Assembly: GCA_902634775.1 (NCBI GenBank)
Contig: CACPLG010000001.1
Location: 62,001 to 126,000 of the forward strand
Direction of reading: 5' to 3'
Length of the DNA: 64,000 nt
Source: an uncultured Pelagibacteraceae bacterium
Lineage (GTDB): Bacteria > Pseudomonadota > Alphaproteobacteria > Pelagibacterales > Pelagibacteraceae
Part shown: one piece after another, positions 49,791-57,715 of the stretch
How positions within the stretch are numbered: the stretch's first letter is position 1
How the letters are laid out: each line of letters opens with the position of its first letter
Position numbers and translations under genes: made by a program
The notes under the pieces: model-generated
The model's database searches: none
Seen by the model: only the letters and a program-made list of their open reading frames with translations
Told to the model about the DNA's origin: nothing

Positions 49791-51038
49791 CTATAGAAAA
49801 TTTACTTTATAAAAACTCATTCCTAAAAAAATCAAATAAAGAATATAATAATTTTTAGTGATATCTAAAAAAGATCTTTGGTTTTTAATTTCATTTTTTG
49901 ACATTAAAAATAAAAAAATAAATAAGATAAGAGGGTCAAAGTATTTGTGATATATTGAGACCTGTAGGTTATATAATATTAAGCAGAAAAATAATAAAAT
50001 ATTGTCAGGTTCAATTAGTTTCGATGCTTTAAATAAAAATATTGATAGAAAGAAGATTATAAAAAGAAGGAAATTATTTCCGAAAATATATTGTGAAAAG
50101 TGATAAAAAATTCCTCCTCCAAAGTTTCCAGATGGAAAATTAAAGAGAAATAGGCATATAAGTAATAAAATAACTAAAAGATATTCCTCTTTTAAATTTT
50201 TTAAAACATCTATGGTTCTAATGATTAATTTTTTGTTTAAAAATGGAATGAAATAAAAGGAAATTAAAGACGAGATTATTATAATTTTATTGAAAGGATT
50301 TAGCTTTACACTTAAAGCAAGACTGCCTACTGAATATTTAATCAAATAAAAATCATTCACAAAATAATAGGCTATAGCGGGTGCTGCTAATAAAAAATTA
50401 AGGACTAAAATATTAAAAAAATCTTTTGAATTTTTGAATTCTAAAAAAAATTTATATAAAAAGAAAATTACAAATACAGAAAAATTTGGTGTTATATAAG
50501 ATGCAAGTGCTAAAAATACAGTACTCTTTAATGCTTCATTGATTTTATTTTTTTTAACTTGATTAAATCTAAGATAAAACTTAACTGAAAACAGAAATAG
50601 AATAAACCCATACAAAATTGGATATGGCCAAACGGTTAAACTTCTTACTGTAGGAGATAAAAAAATCACAAATGACATAAGCACCAATGAGGTGTTCGTG
50701 ATTTTTTTGAATCTTATTTTTAAACAACTATAGAAAATATATATTAATAATGGAATTGATATAATGTTTACATATCGTATTGTATCTAAATCAAGACCAG
50801 CTTTATATATTAAGGATAAAAAAATATAAAAAATTGGAGAATTTCTTGCATATAAATCATCCTGTCCATAATTACTAAATGTATTTTTGAAATCTTCAGC
50901 GAATAAAATTATAAATTTTTCATGAAAAAGATAATCTTGTTTTGCTCCACCAAGTGTATCTTCTGAAAAAAAATAAGCTAATATTATACTTATACAAAGT
51001 AGTGTGTAACAAAAATTTGTTTTATTTATCTTATTCAT
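49791..51038 (-). CDS. Polytopic membrane protein, possible GT-C glycosyltransferase
   Basis: 415 aa with about ten TM segments. The first loop after TM1 carries GGAKQDYLFHEKFI and YGQDDLYARNSPIFYIFLSL: acidic and His residues before TM2 in the position of the GT-C catalytic Asp. The general look is that of GT39/GT83-like polyprenyl-sugar glycosyltransferases, but no clear family motif is present. ATG overlaps the upstream methyltransferase stop by 8 nt (ATGAATAA). The methyltransferase and the divergent GT2 beside it suggest surface polysaccharide or lipid modification. Confidence 0.6.
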   Translation of the reverse strand: MNKINKTNFCYTLLCISIILAYFFSEDTLGGAKQDYLFHEKFIILFAEDFKNTFSNYGQDDLYARNSPIFYIFLSLIYKAGLDLDTIRYVNIISIPLLIYIFYSCLKIRFKKITNTSLVLMSFVIFLSPTVRSLTVWPYPILYGFILFLFSVKFYLRFNQVKKNKINEALKSTVFLALASYITPNFSVFVIFFLYKFFLEFKNSKDFFNILVLNFLLAAPAIAYYFVNDFYLIKYSVGSLALSVKLNPFNKIIIISSLISFYFIPFLNKKLIIRTIDVLKNLKEEYLLVILLLICLFLFNFPSGNFGGGIFYHFSQYIFGNNFLLFIIFFLSIFLFKASKLIEPDNILLFFCLILYNLQVSIYHKYFDPLILFIFLFLMSKNEIKNQRSFLDITKNYYILYLIFLGMSFYKVNFL

Positions 51039-51696
51039 TTGATTTTATAATAGATACAAAATGATGTTTTTTATTTAATATAAAATTAAATAATCCATCG
51101 TGTTGTTGAAAGTTTTTAATGTGAAAGATTTCTCTACAATTTGATTTAATTAAAGTTTTTTTCCAAGAAGCTTTATCAAAGTATTTTTTCGGTATATTTA
51201 CTCCATATCCATAATTTGCATAGAAATCAACAAATCGTAACAATTGTCTTGATAGATAGCCGTGCTCAAAGTGATCTTTTATAATAATATTATTTGATAA
51301 TTTAGATAATTTTTTGATCATTTTGTAAGCATCGTCAACACCTATGTGATGAAGAACATCGACTATGAAAATAATATCAAATTTTTCTTTTTTTTTAAAT
51401 AACTCATCATTATCAACATAAACTATCCTATTTGATTCATATCTATGTTTAAAAATATCTGATCCAACTATTTGTCCTACGTAAATTTTATCTTTAAGTT
51501 TTTTTGATATTTCCATTGAGCCACACCCAAAATCTAGAATCTTTAGTTTTCTATTTTTTTCTAAATATTTCTTTTTAAGCAATTCATCAATAATGTTAGT
51601 AATTCTTTTTAATCGATCTCCGCCACAGATATACCTAATAAGGTTTGATAAACCTACAAATAATTTATTATAGTTATTTTCTTTGAAACGCATCAT
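51031..51696 (-). CDS. Class I SAM-dependent methyltransferase
   Basis: 221 aa. LKILDFGCGSMEISKKL (about 49-65) is motif I, and GSDIFKHR the acidic end of strand 2. DIIFIVDVLHHIGVDD is the motif-IV-like segment of small-molecule or lipid methyltransferases. IIIKDHFEHGYLSRQLL follows. The start has two Met codons in a row. It forms a pair with the downstream membrane protein (8-nt overlap) and is divergent from a GT2 gene across 25 bp. The acceptor is unknown; a polyprenyl-linked or surface sugar is possible. Confidence 0.75.
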   Translation of the reverse strand: MMRFKENNYNKLFVGLSNLIRYICGGDRLKRITNIIDELLKKKYLEKNRKLKILDFGCGSMEISKKLKDKIYVGQIVGSDIFKHRYESNRIVYVDNDELFKKKEKFDIIFIVDVLHHIGVDDAYKMIKKLSKLSNNIIIKDHFEHGYLSRQLLRFVDFYANYGYGVNIPKKYFDKASWKKTLIKSNCREIFHIKNFQQHDGLFNFILNKKHHFVSIIKSNE

Positions 51697-51721
51697 TAAA
51701 TTTTATATACCACAAAAAAGC

Positions 51722-52447
51722 ATGAAAGATAAAATTTTAATTTTCATTATAACTTATAAAGCATCATATAGAGTTAAAAAGGTAGTCCAAAAAATACCCT
51801 TTAAATATTTTAAAAATAAAAATTATAAAATTTTAATTAGCGATGATGAATCAAGAGACGACACTTTAAATTATATCAAGCAGATAAAAAAAAAATATAA
51901 ATCAAAAGTAGTAGTAAACTACATAAAAAAAAATGTAGGTTACGGTGCAAATATTAAAAAGTGTATAAATTACGCCTATAAGAATAATTACTCTCACGCT
52001 GTAATGATTCATGGAGATAATCAATACAATCCCAAATATGCAGCAATTATGTTGGAAAAACTTTTTCAAAATAGAAAATTAGCTGCAACGGTTGGTTCAA
52101 GAATGACCAAAAAGATTAATGCACTAAAAGGAAGAATGCCATTATATAAATTTATTGGTAATATTTTTCTAACTGGAATTTTTAATCTTCTATATGGGAC
52201 AAATTTTGCTGATTGTCACACAGGCTATTGGGCATACAATTTAAAATTGATTGATAAAAAAACTTTTAAAAATTTGGACAACAATTTTTGTTTTGATATT
52301 GACTTAAGACTCAAACTTGTATCAGAGAAAAAAAAGATTAAAGAAATACCAATTAAAACATTTTATGGAACAGAAAGATCTTCTGTCCATTTAATTTATG
52401 CTGTAAGGTTTTTTTTAAAAACAATAATATTTAAAATATTTAATTAG
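51722..52447 (+). CDS. Family 2 glycosyltransferase (dolichol-phosphate-mannose-synthase-like)
   Basis: 241 aa from the ATG at 51722. A TTG at 51683 would overlap the divergent methyltransferase and is not supported. ILIFIITYKASYRV, ILISDDESRDDTLNYI, NVGYGANIKKCINYA and MIHGDNQYNPKYAAIM form the nucleotide-sugar site with the metal-binding HGDNQ (DxD-like). DCHTGYWAYN is the later catalytic region. These enzymes transfer a sugar from NDP-sugar to a lipid phosphate or polymer. The C-terminal hydrophobic patch is short, so it lacks the TM domain of ArnC-type relatives. Confidence 0.82.
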   Translation: MKDKILIFIITYKASYRVKKVVQKIPFKYFKNKNYKILISDDESRDDTLNYIKQIKKKYKSKVVVNYIKKNVGYGANIKKCINYAYKNNYSHAVMIHGDNQYNPKYAAIMLEKLFQNRKLAATVGSRMTKKINALKGRMPLYKFIGNIFLTGIFNLLYGTNFADCHTGYWAYNLKLIDKKTFKNLDNNFCFDIDLRLKLVSEKKKIKEIPIKTFYGTERSSVHLIYAVRFFLKTIIFKIFN

Positions 52448-52450
52448 ACT

Positions 52451-52564
52451 ATGTCAAAAAGGTATAGTGGAAAATCTTTCAAAGATTCAAGTGTAATGAA
52501 AAAACCCAAGTTATCTTTTAAAGAGAAGAGAAAAATTAGAAGAGAAAAAAAGAAAAAAAGATAA
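52451..52564 (+). CDS. Small basic protein (37 aa)
   Basis: Hand-read gene beginning 3 nt after the GT2 stop, ATG 52451 to TAA 52564. MSKRYSGKSFKDSSVMKKPK is followed by a helix that is nearly half Lys/Arg and ends in KKKKR. No family recognised. The tight spacing to the GT2 gene and the ATG context are its support; A-rich DNA can make such frames by chance, which keeps confidence moderate. It resembles the 27-aa basic peptide at 28634 only in composition. Confidence 0.45.
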   Translation: MSKRYSGKSFKDSSVMKKPKLSFKEKRKIRREKKKKR

Positions 52565-52604
52565 TAAAAAATGGGCGCTTTGTTCCAAGTACTATATACT
52601 TTAA

Positions 52605-53900
52605 TTAGAACTGCTTTGGCTTTAAGTCAAAAGAAACTATAATTCTGTCAGCATTTGTTGAGAAAGGTATAGTTCTATGATGAAGTGAAGATGGAAAAAA
52701 AACTATATCTCCTAATTTTGGTTGATGAATTAATTTAGGAGAATTAACATTTGAATAATATTCACCATTTAAGCTAAATTCAATTGCTCCTTCATTTTTA
52801 TCTAAGGATGGGACAACTTTTAAATAAATCACACCACTCAACCATCCACCTGGATGAATATGTGGATTTTGATACCCTTGTTTTTTTAACACAACATACC
52901 ATGCATTAAGATAATTTTGGAATGGCCATTTTTTAATAAATGAACAAGACTTATTACTATATTTTTTATGATATACATCTAGTTCATTAATAATAATTGA
53001 CTTGAGTTGTTCTACTTTACCTATTGGACTTTTAAATAGATTATGTCCAGTTAGTGTTTGAAATCCGCCAACAGTTGTTTTTTTAGATGGCTGCCAAATC
53101 TTTTTTACATTATCTAGTTCATTAATTAATTCAGAAATAAAACTATTAGAATCATTTATATGAGTTGATAAGTTAGCGTGATGTACAAAGTCTATAGGAT
53201 TTGGACAAAAATTATATGCAGTTTCTTTTTTCTCTACTTCGGCTATAAATGAAGCAAAAGCAGCAATAGAGATATTTTCGCTATCAATTTTAGATCTTAC
53301 TTCAAGCCTTTTATAAATTTCATCTATTCGACCTAAAGCATATAATGTTGTTAAATCAAGCTGTCTTGAACCTTTGGAAATACATAAGTCAGCATCTAAT
53401 AATGCTTCTTCGAATTTTTTTTGACTAAATAAAAGTAACCATCTATTTTTAATAGCTTGTACAAAGTCAGGCTTCATTGCTATGGCTTTTTTGTAGTTCG
53501 CCTCAGCTTCATCTAATCTTCTCAAATCTTGCATTACGATACCCAAATTGTTGTGGGCTTTATGGTCAGGTTTTAATGTTATTGCTTTTTTGTATACCGT
53601 CTCAGCCTCATCTAATTTTCCTAGATCTTGCATTACGATACCCAAATTGTAATAGGCTTCAGCATCCTTTGGATTTAATTGTACAGATTTTTTACTAGCA
53701 GCTAACGACTCTTCTATCCTTCCATTTTGTTTGAGTACAACGGCAAGAACTTTCCAGGTAAATGGATGTTTAGGAAACTCTTTAGTGATAGACACTGCCA
53801 ATTTTTCAGCTTTGTCGTATTGTTTAGTTTGATAGTACTTTAAAAGATTATTTAATTGCAGCTGAGATGGTTCTAAAAATTCAGTAGGGTTTTTTTCCAT
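52605..53900 (-). CDS. TPR-repeat protein fused to a 2OG-Fe(II) oxygenase domain
   Basis: 431 aa. Residues about 15-160 are TPR-like repeats, beginning with a QLNNLLKYYQTKQYDKAEKLA unit. Two are nearly identical (GIVMQDLGKLDEAE and GIVMQDLRRLDEAE), 33 residues apart, so one repeat has lost a residue. After a linker, the C-terminal domain has NPHIHPGGWLSGVIYLKV (iron-binding His pair near 347-349) and GDIVFFPSSLHHRTIPF, with the Arg in DRIIVSFD for 2-oxoglutarate. This suggests hydroxylation of a protein brought in by the TPRs. Start: ATG at 53900; a TTG at 53948 would add 16 residues. Confidence 0.8.
   Translation of the reverse strand: MEKNPTEFLEPSQLQLNNLLKYYQTKQYDKAEKLAVSITKEFPKHPFTWKVLAVVLKQNGRIEESLAASKKSVQLNPKDAEAYYNLGIVMQDLGKLDEAETVYKKAITLKPDHKAHNNLGIVMQDLRRLDEAEANYKKAIAMKPDFVQAIKNRWLLLFSQKKFEEALLDADLCISKGSRQLDLTTLYALGRIDEIYKRLEVRSKIDSENISIAAFASFIAEVEKKETAYNFCPNPIDFVHHANLSTHINDSNSFISELINELDNVKKIWQPSKKTTVGGFQTLTGHNLFKSPIGKVEQLKSIIINELDVYHKKYSNKSCSFIKKWPFQNYLNAWYVVLKKQGYQNPHIHPGGWLSGVIYLKVVPSLDKNEGAIEFSLNGEYYSNVNSPKLIHQPKLGDIVFFPSSLHHRTIPFSTNADRIIVSFDLKPKQF
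53526..53650. repeat. Near-identical TPR units inside the 2OG-oxygenase gene
   Basis: A 26-base identical block occurs at 53526-53551 and 53625-53650, 99 bp apart (33 codons), with similar DNA around it. This marks a recent tandem duplication of one TPR unit, or gene conversion between them. Confidence 0.75.
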
Positions 53901-54002
53901 GAGCAGATACTTTAACAAACCTTCAATCAGGTGTCTAGATGACACCAATATGGTTATTATTTTCTAATAATGAAAGGAAATTTTGTAATTTAAATCTGTA
54001 TA

Positions 54003-54029
54003 GGGGGCGTTCTGTTGCTAGGTGCCCCC
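54003..54029. other. GC-rich hairpin between the TPR gene and the small secreted protein
   Basis: GGGGGC at 54003-54008 pairs with GCCCCC at 54024-54029 (plus a G-T pair) across a 13-15 nt loop, TTCTGTTGCTAGG. Six G-C pairs in a row are exceptional in this AT-rich DNA. No U-run follows on either strand, so it is not a standard terminator. It may be a 5' UTR structure of the minus-strand TPR gene, a 3' end structure of the small secreted protein gene, or a small mobile repeat. Confidence 0.5.
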
Positions 54030-54046
54030 AAACCTCATAATTGAAT

Positions 54047-54253
54047 TTATCCTTTAAACATACCTAATGCTTTGCCAAGTAATTCCTCAGACTTAGCGTG
54101 ATCACCACTGTCATGAGCTTTAATACCAGCATCTCTGAGTTTTTGAGCTTCTGCAATTTTAGCATCAACTCCTTTTGCCATCATTGGGCAAGAGCCTGCA
54201 AATGCAGAGCCTGAGAATAGTAAAATAGATAAAACTAATGCTATTTTTTTCAT
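54047..54253 (-). CDS. Small secreted protein (68 aa)
   Basis: A clear signal peptide (residues 1-19, cut after AFA) precedes a 49-residue mature chain starting GSCPMMAKGVD. The remainder is one or two helices, AKIAEAQKLRDAGIKAHDSGDHAKSEELLGKA, similar to a single TPR-like hairpin. A lone Cys near the mature N-terminus (GSC) is not a lipobox. An AAGGATA-type SD precedes the ATG. It is divergent from the ABM protein. Function unknown; periplasmic. Confidence 0.8.
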   Translation of the reverse strand: MKKIALVLSILLFSGSAFAGSCPMMAKGVDAKIAEAQKLRDAGIKAHDSGDHAKSEELLGKALGMFKG

Positions 54254-54362
54254 ATTTATCCTTTTGTTGATTGATATATATGCACTTTGATTTTTTATTT
54301 AAGCATCAGAGTGTCACACCATTTAAACTTTTAAACTTAAAATAGAATTAATATATTGAATT

Positions 54363-54665
54363 ATGTTTATAGCAATGAATCGTTTTAAAATTGTTCTTGG
54401 AAAAGAAAAAGAATTTGAGGAAGTTTGGAAAAATAGAGATACACATTTAAATGATGTGCCTGGATTTAAAGAATTTCATTTAGTTAAAGGTGAAACAAAT
54501 GATGAGCATACTTTGTACGCATCACACAGTATTTGGAATTCAAAAAATGATTTTATTAATTGGACAAAATCTGAGGCATTTAGGCTAGCTCATAAAAATT
54601 CTGGTCAACATAAGGAATTGTACTTGGGTCACCCAAATTTTGAAGGTTTTGAAGTAGTTCTTTAG
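54363..54665 (+). CDS. ABM-family monooxygenase (IsdG/HmoA-like)
   Basis: 100 aa ferredoxin-like alpha+beta barrel of the antibiotic-biosynthesis-monooxygenase family. FIAMNRFKIVLGKEKEFEEVWKNR is the first strand and helix (read from residue 2), then GFKEFHLVKGE, LYASHSIWNSKNDFINWTKSEAF. The NRF and WxSxxxFxxW pattern and HK near the end fit heme-degrading IsdG/HmoA proteins, where Asn, Trp and His matter. It may free iron from heme or be a general ABM enzyme. It is a single-gene unit divergent from the small secreted protein. Confidence 0.72.
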   Translation: MFIAMNRFKIVLGKEKEFEEVWKNRDTHLNDVPGFKEFHLVKGETNDEHTLYASHSIWNSKNDFINWTKSEAFRLAHKNSGQHKELYLGHPNFEGFEVVL

Positions 54666-54668
54666 ATT

Positions 54669-54803
54669 TTAAAGTTTTCCAACACCTAACCAAGCTAGAG
54701 CAATAATTATTAACCAAATTATTCCCTTGATTAAAAAGAAAAAAAAACTTCCTGTGATTATGTATTTTCCAATTTTACTGTTCTTTAAAACTTTTTTGAT
54801 CAC
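54669..54803 (-). CDS. Small membrane protein (44 aa)
   Basis: Hand-read gene with a GTG start at 54803 and TAA at 54669. It has a basic start (IKKVLKNSKIGKY) and a long hydrophobic part with FFFFLIKGIIWLIIIALAWL, ending VGKL. Short alphaproteobacterial proteins with a TFFxxKGLLWL motif are common, and this seems to be one; their function is not known to me. It follows the hydratase stop by 6 nt and is the last gene of the six-gene minus-strand operon. The lack of an ATG and its size keep confidence moderate. Confidence 0.6.
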   Translation of the reverse strand: MIKKVLKNSKIGKYIITGSFFFFLIKGIIWLIIIALAWLGVGKL

Positions 54804-54809
54804 CGCTAA

Positions 54810-55583
54810 TTAATGAATTGCAGATTTTACAGTTCCTATTTTTTCAATATTTGCTATGTAATTGCCTCTATTTTTTAGAGGAACAACACCTACCGTTGAT
54901 CCTGTAAATACAAAAAAATTAGTATATAATTTTATTTTATCTTTTCTCATTTTATTTAGAACAAATCGAAGAGAGTTAAGTGGGTTTATATAAACAGAAT
55001 TAGTATTTCCATTTACTACATTACCAGTTTTAACATTTTTTATATTACATTTTAGATTTTCTATATTAACCTTTCTAAACTTTTTTTTTGCACCAATTAA
55101 GAACTTTATGTTAGCACCAAAATCACTTGCTAAATCACCTAAAAATTTTATTCCTTGTTTTTTTTGTCTGTATCCAACAATTTCGATACAAGGCATCATA
55201 TGAGTAATGAATTTACTCACATTTTCCATTGTAATTATTTGTTTATTATCAAAAAATTTTTTACTAATTAAATATCCGACCTCAACCTCTATTCCTAAAG
55301 TCGAACGATTAATTTTTACACCTTTACCACTTTTTAAAACATTATTTTTAAATATTGCAGAATAGAAAGGTTCTTTTTCTTTTAATTTTTTTAATACTGG
55401 TAAGGCAGTGCCACCAGCTTTAAAACCCACCACTTTTGTATTTATTTTAGACTCACAGAGTTTTCTAAGTTTTGTGGCATTTTCAATATTTTTTGTAAAC
55501 TTAATTGGTATTGGATTTATAAGTTTGTTTTTTTTGTAAGCATAAACTAGCTTATCTGCAATTTTTTCAATTTCTTTTTTCAT
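54810..55583 (-). CDS. 2-keto-4-pentenoate hydratase-like protein (MhpD/FAH family)
   Basis: 257 aa. VVGFKAGGTALPVLKKL near 50-66, GIEVEVGYLISKKF with the metal-binding Glu pair near 98-100, CIEIVGYRQ and LASDFGANIKFLIG follow the MhpD/HpcG pattern. FFVFTGSTVGVVPLKNRGNYIANIEKIGTV is the C-terminal FAH block. Members hydrate 2-oxo-pent-4-enoate in aromatic breakdown or act as decarboxylases; no meta-cleavage enzymes are nearby, so the actual substrate is unclear. Its ATG shares one base with the M23 stop. Confidence 0.78.
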   Translation of the reverse strand: MKKEIEKIADKLVYAYKKNKLINPIPIKFTKNIENATKLRKLCESKINTKVVGFKAGGTALPVLKKLKEKEPFYSAIFKNNVLKSGKGVKINRSTLGIEVEVGYLISKKFFDNKQIITMENVSKFITHMMPCIEIVGYRQKKQGIKFLGDLASDFGANIKFLIGAKKKFRKVNIENLKCNIKNVKTGNVVNGNTNSVYINPLNSLRFVLNKMRKDKIKLYTNFFVFTGSTVGVVPLKNRGNYIANIEKIGTVKSAIH

Positions 55584-56383
55584 TAATTTAATACACTTCC
55601 AGGATCCAGTTTAACATCAAACCAATTTAATCTAACATCTAAATGAGGTCCTGTAGCGCGACCAGATTTCCCAACGGTACCAATTATATCTCCTTTTTTG
55701 ACTTCTTGCCCCATTTCAACAAAAATTTCATTCATATGCATATATAAAGTTGAAATTCCATGGCCATGATCAAAAATTAATGTCGCTCCAGTATAATAAA
55801 GATCTTTTTCAGCAAGGGTAACCACACCCCTCAACATTGCTTTTATTGGTGTTCCAGTTTTTTGGGCGTAATCTAAACCGTAGTGTGGCCACCTTGGTTT
55901 TCCATTCAAAATTCTTTGACTACCATAAACGCCGGTTATAATTGCGTTATCAACTGGAGTTATAAATTCATCTTTAAAATATATTAAATCAGTATCAATA
56001 GATCTTGCTCTTCCAATAAGTTTATTTTCTTTTCTAATTCTATCGTAAACCTCTTTGGGCGGCGTTACCTTTTTTTCAGGCAAACCATCTATTCTTTGTA
56101 TTTTATATTCTCTTTTTAAAACTTTCTTAACAAATTCATTTTTAACTCCATTAAGAGTTTCAGTTATAATAACATCATTTTTTCTGTCTCTTCCAAGGCC
56201 AAATGCAAAAAAACCATCCTTTGAGACTCTAACGTTTTTTTTATCTATTTGTATTTTTGCTCCAGGGTCAGTTTTACCTAATATAAAGTGTCCTTGAATG
56301 AACTTTCCCTCGAATTCAATTGCTTGGCTATTAAATTGAATAATTAAAAAAATTAATAGGTATTTGATTATTTTGAAGTCCAT
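55583..56383 (-). CDS. M23-family metallopeptidase domain protein, secreted
   Basis: 266 aa with an N-terminal signal (1-21, cut after SQA). Residues 25-95 form a beta-rich pre-domain. The LytM domain is at 145-262: HYGLDYA holds zinc His167 and Asp171, LYMHMNEI gives His216, and GPHLDVRLNW has His247 with Asp249 where the family has the second His of HxH (a zinc ligand). The enzyme should cut peptidoglycan cross-links in the periplasm, but the HLH to HLD change may alter or remove activity. It overlaps the SDR gene by 16 nt and the hydratase by 1 nt. Confidence 0.85.
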   Translation of the reverse strand: MDFKIIKYLLIFLIIQFNSQAIEFEGKFIQGHFILGKTDPGAKIQIDKKNVRVSKDGFFAFGLGRDRKNDVIITETLNGVKNEFVKKVLKREYKIQRIDGLPEKKVTPPKEVYDRIRKENKLIGRARSIDTDLIYFKDEFITPVDNAIITGVYGSQRILNGKPRWPHYGLDYAQKTGTPIKAMLRGVVTLAEKDLYYTGATLIFDHGHGISTLYMHMNEIFVEMGQEVKKGDIIGTVGKSGRATGPHLDVRLNWFDVKLDPGSVLN

Positions 56384-57135
56384 CCACCATCAACCAATAA
56401 AGAGGTACCGGTAATCATTGATGCCTGATCAGAAGCAAGAAATACTACAGCACTCGCAACATCAGACAGCTCTGCAAATCTTCCTAGTGGAATATTCCCT
56501 AAAACCTCCCTCATAAATTTTTTGTCTTTTAAAAATTTACTTGTCATTGGAGTAACAACAAAAGTTGGGCATACTGTGTTTACCCTTATATTATGCTTTG
56601 CCAGGTCAATAGACATCCCCTTTGTAAGTCCTTCAAAACCAAACTTGGTCATATTGTAAACACTTCTTATGGGGCCGCCTACATGACCCATTTGTGAAGA
56701 CATATTAATAATTACACCTCCAACTTTTTTTCTATTTTTTAATTCGATCATTTTTAAAGCAGACAGTTGAGCAATATTAAATGTAGCCATTGTATTAATC
56801 TTAACAACATATTCCATATCTTTTCTTTTTACTTTAGTAAAATGCTCTGGAATATTTGTTCCTGCGTTATTAACCAAAATGTCAATTCTTTTTTGAGAGT
56901 CTATTACTGATTTAATTTCAGAATATTTTGTCACGTCGCAAACATACGATTTAATCTTTGATCTAAATTTCTTAACAATTTTTGAGACTTGGTCTAAATC
57001 TTTTTTTGTTCGACTAACAATAATTAAACTTGCTCCAGCTTCAGCAAGAGCAATAGCGCAAGCTTTTCCTATACCTTTTCCAGCTCCAGTAACAAGGGCA
57101 ATTTTATTTTTTAAGTTTTGTTTTTTAAGAAACAT
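56368..57135 (-). CDS. Short-chain dehydrogenase/reductase
   Basis: 255 aa classical SDR. TGAGKGIG at 16-23 binds the cofactor, NNAG at 89-92, Ser146/147 in INMSSQMG, and Tyr160/Lys164 in VYNMTK are the catalytic set. The C-terminus ITGTSLLVDGGW is typical. The Arg in VSRTKKD after strand 2 hints at NADP, without certainty. Members oxidise or reduce alcohols and ketones; within an operon with a GMC oxidoreductase an alcohol/keto substrate is likely. Stop overlaps the M23 gene by 16 nt. Confidence 0.88.
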   Translation of the reverse strand: MFLKKQNLKNKIALVTGAGKGIGKACAIALAEAGASLIIVSRTKKDLDQVSKIVKKFRSKIKSYVCDVTKYSEIKSVIDSQKRIDILVNNAGTNIPEHFTKVKRKDMEYVVKINTMATFNIAQLSALKMIELKNRKKVGGVIINMSSQMGHVGGPIRSVYNMTKFGFEGLTKGMSIDLAKHNIRVNTVCPTFVVTPMTSKFLKDKKFMREVLGNIPLGRFAELSDVASAVVFLASDQASMITGTSLLVDGGWTSK

Positions 57136-57136
57136 T

Positions 57137-57715
57137 TTAGAATAATAGTACTTTTATATCAGTATAAATCAATTCTATTGCAACTATTAGAACTGCTAGT
57201 AAACCTACCCAAGCAATCCATTTGTATTTTTTTATCCAACCAGAAATTAATGTTGCTGCAGTTGCCATTAATATAATTGATAGAGCAAGCCCAAAAACTA
57301 ATAAGTAGTAGTGATCTTTTGCTGCCCCAGCAACTCCTAAAACATTGTCTAAACTCATAGTTATATCTGCTAGAATGACTGTTGTGATAGCTTTCATAAA
57401 AGATGAGCTATCTATTTTAACGCTCTCTTTTTTTTCACTTTGTTTAACGACATCAACATAGAGTTTATAACAAATGTACAACAACAAAATTCCACCAACT
57501 AATCTTAATCCAGAAATTTGCAATAGATAAGCCGTGATAAGCGTAAATATAATTCTCAAAATTACAGCTGCACCAATCCCCCAAAAAATTATTTTTTTTC
57601 TCTGTTCAAGTGGAAATTGTGAAGCAACCATTCCAATAATAATTGCATTGTCCCCAGCAAGAACTAAATCAATGAAAATGATTTGAAAAAAAATTAAAAC
57701 TTGTTCTGATAACAT
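57137..57715 (-). CDS. TerC-family integral membrane protein (YjbE-like)
   Basis: 192 aa with about six TM helices. IDLVLAGDNAIIIGM near 15-29 and ILADITMSLDNVLGVAGAA near 116-134 are the paired DNA-I and DNV motifs of TerC. These acidic residues in the membrane are thought to bind Mn or another cation; some relatives export manganese or protect secreted metal enzymes. A short TM-poor loop (KQSEKKESVKID) lies between halves. It follows the GMC gene with a 1-nt overlap and precedes the SDR by one base. Confidence 0.85.
   Translation of the reverse strand: MLSEQVLIFFQIIFIDLVLAGDNAIIIGMVASQFPLEQRKKIIFWGIGAAVILRIIFTLITAYLLQISGLRLVGGILLLYICYKLYVDVVKQSEKKESVKIDSSSFMKAITTVILADITMSLDNVLGVAGAAKDHYYLLVFGLALSIILMATAATLISGWIKKYKWIAWVGLLAVLIVAIELIYTDIKVLLF

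Noticed and set aside
16382-54315. A shared 10-mer TCAGAGTGTC before the iron permease (16382) and before the ABM monooxygenase (54306)
   Set aside because: Only ten bases match and the surroundings differ; in 64 kb such a pair can easily arise by chance. No Fur-like sequence is at the second place.
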